DNA of 41,124 nt, from contig JAQVHV010000005.1 of the NCBI GenBank assembly GCA_028696055.1, positions 1-41,124 on the forward strand. The letters run 5' to 3'. The DNA comes from Sulfurovum sp. Lineage in GTDB: Bacteria > Campylobacterota > Campylobacteria > Campylobacterales > Sulfurovaceae. Each line of letters begins with the position of its first letter. The stretch's first letter is position 1. This document shows positions 34,856-41,124 of this stretch, piece after piece. The translations under genes and the position numbers were made by a program. The notes below the pieces were generated by a model. That model was not told the DNA's origin. It searched no databases and was given only the letters and a program-made list of their open reading frames with translations.

Positions 34856-36586
34856 ATGAAAAAAGAGAAACAATTTTTACCTACCACAAGGGCCGAGATG
34901 GATGCGCTCGGCTGGGATCAGTGCGACGTGATCCTGGTCAGCGGCGATGCCTATATAGACTCACCCTTTATCGGTGTAGCCGTAGTAGGGCGTATGCTTG
35001 AGAAACTGGGCTACAGAGTCGGTATCATCGGCCAGCCGGATATCAAGAGCGACAGAGACATCAAACGTCTGGGCGAGCCTAGACTCTACTGGGGCGTAAG
35101 CGGGGGAAGTATCGACTCTATGGTTGCCAACTATACCGCGACCAAAAAGTTCCGCAACAGCGACGACTATACCCCCGGCGGAAAGAATACCAAACGCCCT
35201 GACCGAGCCGTGCTGGCCTACACCAACCTTATTCGTCAAAACTTCAAAGATACCGTACCTGTCGTACTTGGCGGTATCGAAGCGAGTCTGCGCCGTGTCA
35301 CGCACTATGACTACTGGAGCAATAAGCTTCGCAAGCCTATCCTCTTTGACGCGAAAGCCGATATCATCGTTTACGGTATGGGTGAAGAGGCGGTCCGCGA
35401 ACTGACGCAGGCACTGGACAAAGGGAAAGAGTGGAGAGATATCCGGGGACTCTGCTACATCAGCAAAGAGCCGGTGAAGGAGTTTATCCAGCTCCCTTCA
35501 CACAAAGCGTGCCTGGAGGATAAAGAGAAGTATATCGATCTCTTTGACCACTTCTATGACAACAATGACCCCATCTCGGCAAAAGGGCTTTGCCAGGAGG
35601 TTGACGGACGTTACTCTATCCAGAACCCGCCGTGTGACTACCTCAATGAAAATGAGATGGACGAAGTAGCAAGCCTGCCCTATACCAGGGAGCTGCACCC
35701 CTATCATCAGCCTGAAGGCAAAGTGAAGTGCCTGGAGACGATCAAATTCTCCATCATGACCCATCACGGCTGCTGGGGGGAGTGCAACTTCTGTGCGATC
35801 GGTGTACACCAGGGACGGACGATCCGTACCCGCAGTGAAGGGAACATCGTCAAAGAGGCCAACCAGTTCAAAGCCTACAAAGACTTCAAGGGGGTTATCT
35901 CCGATCTTGGAGGGCCTACGGCCAATATGTACGGCTACGAATGTGACAAGAAACTCAAACACGGCACCTGTGCCCACCAGCGCTGTGTGGATTCACGCCA
36001 TCTCTGCAAATCTATGAAGCCCGACCATACCAGAGTGATCGGCCTGATGAAACAGGTGCGCAACATCCCCGGTATCCGCAAAGCCTTTGTCGCTTCGGGA
36101 ATTCGCTATGACCTGATCAATGAAGACAAACGCAAGGGCTACAGCTATCTCAGAGAGCTGGTCGAACACCACATCTCCGGACAGATGAAGGTCGCACCCG
36201 AACATACCCAGCAGCATGTACTTGACCTGATGGGAAAACCGGGCAAGCAGACCCTGGTAGACTTCAAACGTCTTTATGACAGACTGAACAAAGAGATGGG
36301 GAAAAAGCAGTTCCTCACCTACTATCTTATCGCTGCACATCCCGGTTGTACCGAGAAGGACATGCACGAGCTCAAACGCTTCACCACCAAAGAGCTAAAA
36401 ATGAACCCCGAACAGGCACAGGTCTTCACCCCTACTCCGGGGACCTACTCTGCGGTGATGTACTATACGGAGATGGACCCGGTCACACGCAAGAAGATCT
36501 TTGTCGAAAAAGACCCGATGCGCAAAGAGAAACAGAAAGCGATCGTGCAGGCAAAAGAGAATTTTAAAAGCGGATTTGCAAGTTAG
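34856..36586 (+). CDS. ygiQ: YgiQ-family radical SAM protein
   Basis: A 576-residue protein. The N-terminal B12-binding-like fold (VILVSGDAYIDSPFIGVAVV; GVSGGSIDSMVANYTA) is followed by the radical SAM motif CWGECNFC (Cys306, Cys310, Cys313), which holds a 4Fe-4S cluster and S-adenosylmethionine. YgiQ conserved blocks also present are KRPDRA, GGIEASLRR and VAPEHT. The reaction of YgiQ is not established. The start at 34856 is taken because homologues begin just before FLPTT; the longer frame from 34793 overlaps the ftsH upstream region. The stop TAG is directly followed by the ATG of the HAD gene. Confidence 0.92.
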   Translation: MKKEKQFLPTTRAEMDALGWDQCDVILVSGDAYIDSPFIGVAVVGRMLEKLGYRVGIIGQPDIKSDRDIKRLGEPRLYWGVSGGSIDSMVANYTATKKFRNSDDYTPGGKNTKRPDRAVLAYTNLIRQNFKDTVPVVLGGIEASLRRVTHYDYWSNKLRKPILFDAKADIIVYGMGEEAVRELTQALDKGKEWRDIRGLCYISKEPVKEFIQLPSHKACLEDKEKYIDLFDHFYDNNDPISAKGLCQEVDGRYSIQNPPCDYLNENEMDEVASLPYTRELHPYHQPEGKVKCLETIKFSIMTHHGCWGECNFCAIGVHQGRTIRTRSEGNIVKEANQFKAYKDFKGVISDLGGPTANMYGYECDKKLKHGTCAHQRCVDSRHLCKSMKPDHTRVIGLMKQVRNIPGIRKAFVASGIRYDLINEDKRKGYSYLRELVEHHISGQMKVAPEHTQQHVLDLMGKPGKQTLVDFKRLYDRLNKEMGKKQFLTYYLIAAHPGCTEKDMHELKRFTTKELKMNPEQAQVFTPTPGTYSAVMYYTEMDPVTRKKIFVEKDPMRKEKQKAIVQAKENFKSGFAS

Positions 36587-37429
36587 ATGAAAAAAAAGAT
36601 ATTTATCACCGACCTCGACCATACATTTTTGAGAACCGACCAGAGCATCAGCGACTTCAGCGCAGACGTCTGGAATGAACTGAGTCAACACGCTATTCTT
36701 ACTGTAGCGACAGCAAGAAGTTTCCAGAAGACACGTGATTTTATGGAAAAACTCCATCTCCATGCACCGATGATCCTCCTTGACGGGACGATGGTCGTCA
36801 CACCCGAGAAGAAGCTCATCGACCTCAAACTGATCAACAAAGAGCTTGCGGATATGGTCATTGACGAGGGGGCGAAGTTTCATATCTTCCCTTTCATCAT
36901 TTCACTCAAAGATATGGAGCTTAACGAGTCATTCAACGTCCCTATTACGCTCAATCTTTATCAGGAAGGGGTACTCAACAACTACGCGGGTGATCCGCGG
37001 TTAAAGATACACAAGCATATCCGTGCCGAAAAGATGAACCTAAAGATCGTCTATTTCGGCCAGCTTGATATCCTCAAACCCCTGACAGAACACCTGCAGA
37101 AGACCTTTGGTGCAGTACTTGAGTACAAGCTCTCTCCGGAGAAGTACTCAGACGGCTGGTTTCTGACCATTCTGCATCCGGAGGGGGACAAAGCCCATGC
37201 CCTGAAAAAGGTTGCAGCGTACCTTGGCCGCGATACGCATGAGATGACTGTCTTCGGGGACAGTATCAATGATATCGGCATGTTCAAGCTTGCCGGTACT
37301 TCCGTTGCGGTCTCCAATGCCCTGGATGAAGTCAAAGAAGTTGCCGATATCATCCTGCCCCACTCCAACGATGAAGATGCCGTTGCAAAATATCTGCACG
37401 AATCGACAAAACAGCGCATGGATTTTTGA
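36587..37429 (+). CDS. HAD-IIB (Cof-type) phosphatase
   Basis: A 280-residue protein. Motif I is ITDLDHT (nucleophile Asp9, acid Asp11), motif II near VATARS, motif III a Lys in GDKAHALKK, and motif IV GDSINDIGMF followed by VAVSNALDEVKEVAD. The long middle region is the C2-type cap that sets the substrate. Cof-type enzymes dephosphorylate sugar phosphates, flavin or pyridoxal phosphates; substrate unknown here. The ATG directly abuts the ygiQ stop with no clear ribosome-binding site, so translation is probably coupled to ygiQ. Confidence 0.92.
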   Translation: MKKKIFITDLDHTFLRTDQSISDFSADVWNELSQHAILTVATARSFQKTRDFMEKLHLHAPMILLDGTMVVTPEKKLIDLKLINKELADMVIDEGAKFHIFPFIISLKDMELNESFNVPITLNLYQEGVLNNYAGDPRLKIHKHIRAEKMNLKIVYFGQLDILKPLTEHLQKTFGAVLEYKLSPEKYSDGWFLTILHPEGDKAHALKKVAAYLGRDTHEMTVFGDSINDIGMFKLAGTSVAVSNALDEVKEVADIILPHSNDEDAVAKYLHESTKQRMDF

Positions 37430-39799
<2,370 letters not shown>

Positions 39800-39862
39800 T
39801 CAAAGTGGGGGATTCTCTCAAAGAAAAGCTTTCTGCCTGATAAACCTAACGATAATCTTGTA

Positions 39863-39945
39863 TGGGCTGAGAGATCCATGCTACCGAGATATGGCTCAAA
39901 TCGGTTGATATTAAAGGGGAACAAAAGCATGGATCCCACAGCCCA
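39863..39945. repeat. Long imperfect inverted repeat after katG
   Basis: Left arm 39863-39882 and right arm 39926-39945 are complementary at 18 of 20 positions, with cores TGGGCT/AGCCCA and GATCCATGCT/AGCATGGATC and a 43-nt loop. It starts 64 bp after the katG stop. The loop is too long and there is no T run, so it is not a typical terminator. Confidence 0.6.
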
Positions 39946-39992
39946 CATCAAGCTTGGAAGGCTGGTAATCTTCTTATATTTCAATCGTGGCT

Positions 39993-40334
39993 TTATGCGT
40001 CACAATAGTGATGCTTCAAGCCCTCTCTGTAGTTTTCATAGACTTTCCGCGCAGGAATATGATTTCTGTATATCCGCAGAATCTGCCGTATAAAATTCAG
40101 CGGATACTCTACATAGTGTCCGCAATCCTCTTCATAATACTGCTCCAGGGTCTCATACATCAGTGTATAGATCTCAGGATCCTCCGCTTTGAGCCTTTGC
40201 AGGGACTCTTCAGCCTCGATCAGCGTCTGATCGCTGAACTCACCGCGTGTATAGTAATTTTTTCTCTCCTGAATATAAAGTTTCAGACTCTTTTTGTTTC
40301 TTACATAGTCGCTAAACAGTTCAATCAGTGTCAT
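39993..40334 (-). CDS. Hypothetical protein downstream of adk
   Basis: A 113-residue protein from the ATG at 40334 (AAGGAG 5 nt upstream; a longer frame to 40358 overlaps adk). It is acidic to neutral, all-helical by appearance, with many Tyr and Glu (YIQERKNYYTRGEFSDQTLIE split between segments; LMYETLEQYYEEDC; FIRQILRIYRNHI). No signal or membrane segment. It follows adk by 20 bp in the same direction, so the two are probably one operon. I do not recognise the family. Confidence 0.7.
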   Translation of the reverse strand: MTLIELFSDYVRNKKSLKLYIQERKNYYTRGEFSDQTLIEAEESLQRLKAEDPEIYTLMYETLEQYYEEDCGHYVEYPLNFIRQILRIYRNHIPARKVYENYREGLKHHYCDA

Positions 40335-40354
40335 CGTTGCTCCTTTTGACTCTG

Positions 40355-41002
40355 TCATATCCTTACGGAACGATAGCTATCGTTAGAAATATACATAGAC
40401 GGAACGCTGGTTCTGCTCAGAACAAACAGTTCTATCATGCTCACCACAATATCAAGTGTCTTCTCTCCGTCAATCACTTTGAGAAGCCTTTTTTCTTTAT
40501 AGAATGCTTCGATCTCTTCGAGTGATTCTTCGTAGATCTTCATACGTTCAGAGAAGACCTCCTCTCTGTCATCACTGCGTATCTGGCCGGGTGAAGCTTC
40601 GGCTGCCCTGGCCGAGATACGTTTTCTGGCTGTCTCTTCGCTCACTTCTATCTCAATCACGGCGACAAGTTCGATCTCCTCTTCCCGGGAGAGAAGCGCA
40701 TCAAATACTTTCATCTGCTCGACACTCCGAGGAAAGCCGTCTATCATCACCACTTCTGTAGGTGCATATTTTATGGCCATAATCATCGTATCCATAATGA
40801 TATCCAGAGGAACCAATTCACCTTTTTTGATATAATCGCTGATCATTTTTCCACGTTCACTGCCGCAGGCTATCTCATCACGAAGCATATCTCCCATCGA
40901 GTAGTTCACAATATGCTCTTTATACCTTAGGGTGATACAGCTTGCGTTCGTTGTCTTACCAGAGCCCGGTGCCCCGATCACAAAAAATAGTTTTTTCGCC
41001 AT
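40355..41002 (-). CDS. adk: Adenylate kinase with a C-terminal extension
   Basis: A 215-residue protein. P-loop GAPGSGKTT near residues 10-18, NMP-binding segment YSMGDMLRDEIA, IDGFPRSVEQMK, and RISARAAEASPGQIRSDD replacing a long lid, as in short Campylobacterota Adk. It interconverts ATP, AMP and ADP. The family's usual C-terminus is reached near residue 192; a further 20 or so residues (ending MYISNDSYRSVRI) are extra, and part of them is encoded by a perfect 16-bp palindrome. AAGGAG precedes the ATG. Confidence 0.93.
   Translation of the reverse strand: MAKKLFFVIGAPGSGKTTNASCITLRYKEHIVNYSMGDMLRDEIACGSERGKMISDYIKKGELVPLDIIMDTMIMAIKYAPTEVVMIDGFPRSVEQMKVFDALLSREEEIELVAVIEIEVSEETARKRISARAAEASPGQIRSDDREEVFSERMKIYEESLEEIEAFYKEKRLLKVIDGEKTLDIVVSMIELFVLSRTSVPSMYISNDSYRSVRI
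40369..40384. repeat. Perfect 16-bp palindrome in the adk 3' end
   Basis: AACGATAGCTATCGTT, fully self-complementary with no spacer, inside the C-terminal extension of adk. Confidence 0.7.
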
Positions 41003-41124
41003 TGAAAAACTCCTTATGCAACTCTACATAGATATTATTTCATGTAAAAATAGCATTAAGATAGCATTGGAGAAAATTTTTGAAATTTTATTTTTGGAAC
41101 AGGAAAAGAAGGATTACTCTGAGC

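Overview
This window looks like chromosomal DNA of a free-living, chemolithotrophic Campylobacterota species, most likely Sulfurovum-like. That placement is inferred from gene content and protein style: a split ThrE-type exporter, a Campylobacterota-style adenylate kinase, a di-heme cytochrome c peroxidase, many periplasmic heme proteins, and TATAAT-type -10 boxes with poor -35 boxes. No taxonomic search was possible. About 27 intact protein genes, one tRNA-Leu, and several broken or partial genes can be supported.

Left part (1-6.6 kb): a minus-strand block holds a truncated molybdate-binding (Mop/TOBE) gene, two homologous CxxCH (di-heme type) exported proteins and a PhoX-like (DUF839) lipoprotein phosphatase. 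Upstream of the PhoX gene sit three 8-bp repeats spaced exactly 11 bp apart, which look like a PhoB-type box. A 59-residue lysine-rich protein follows on the plus strand.

Housekeeping block (6.6-15.9 kb): ppsA (PEP synthase) diverges from a beta-CASP metallo-beta-lactamase RNase. Then come a 2-hydroxyacid dehydrogenase-like gene overlapping a LOG-family gene, thiI with a C-terminal rhodanese domain, a remnant of an EAL-domain gene, and a deaD-type RNA helicase with a long leader.

Plastic block (16-24 kb): a hypothetical protein with a 71-residue internal tandem duplication; a recent 220-bp duplication of the promoter and first 66 codons of a guanine deaminase gene; a 3' fragment of a Bcr/CflA-type transporter lying between two related palindromes; a small secreted protein; the intact guaD; a PGAP1/lipase-like hydrolase; wrbA; and a two-subunit ThrE-like exporter. 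The gaps here are rich in small palindromic repeats.

Right part (24-41 kb): tRNA-Leu(CAG), a stand-alone TOPRIM protein resembling the Topo VI A/Spo11 TOPRIM region, a VOC protein, a YbjQ-like protein, a DUF1176 protein, an AT-rich patatin phospholipase with six membrane segments, cytochrome c peroxidase, mtfA-like peptidase, ftsH, ygiQ radical SAM protein, a HAD hydrolase, katG, a small hypothetical protein and adk. Peroxide defence (katG plus ccp), membrane quality control (ftsH) and lipid hydrolysis (two unrelated families) are the functional themes.

The most notable signals that are not simple genes are: (i) a set of genes whose -10 box ends exactly 5-6 nt before the start codon with no ribosome-binding site, suggesting leaderless mRNAs; (ii) a katG leader with direct repeats, a hairpin and a perfect 8-nt anti-Shine-Dalgarno; (iii) the 11-bp periodic box before the PhoX gene; and (iv) the guaD duplication with the palindrome-bounded transporter fragment. 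No CRISPR array, rRNA, intact insertion sequence or prophage was seen.
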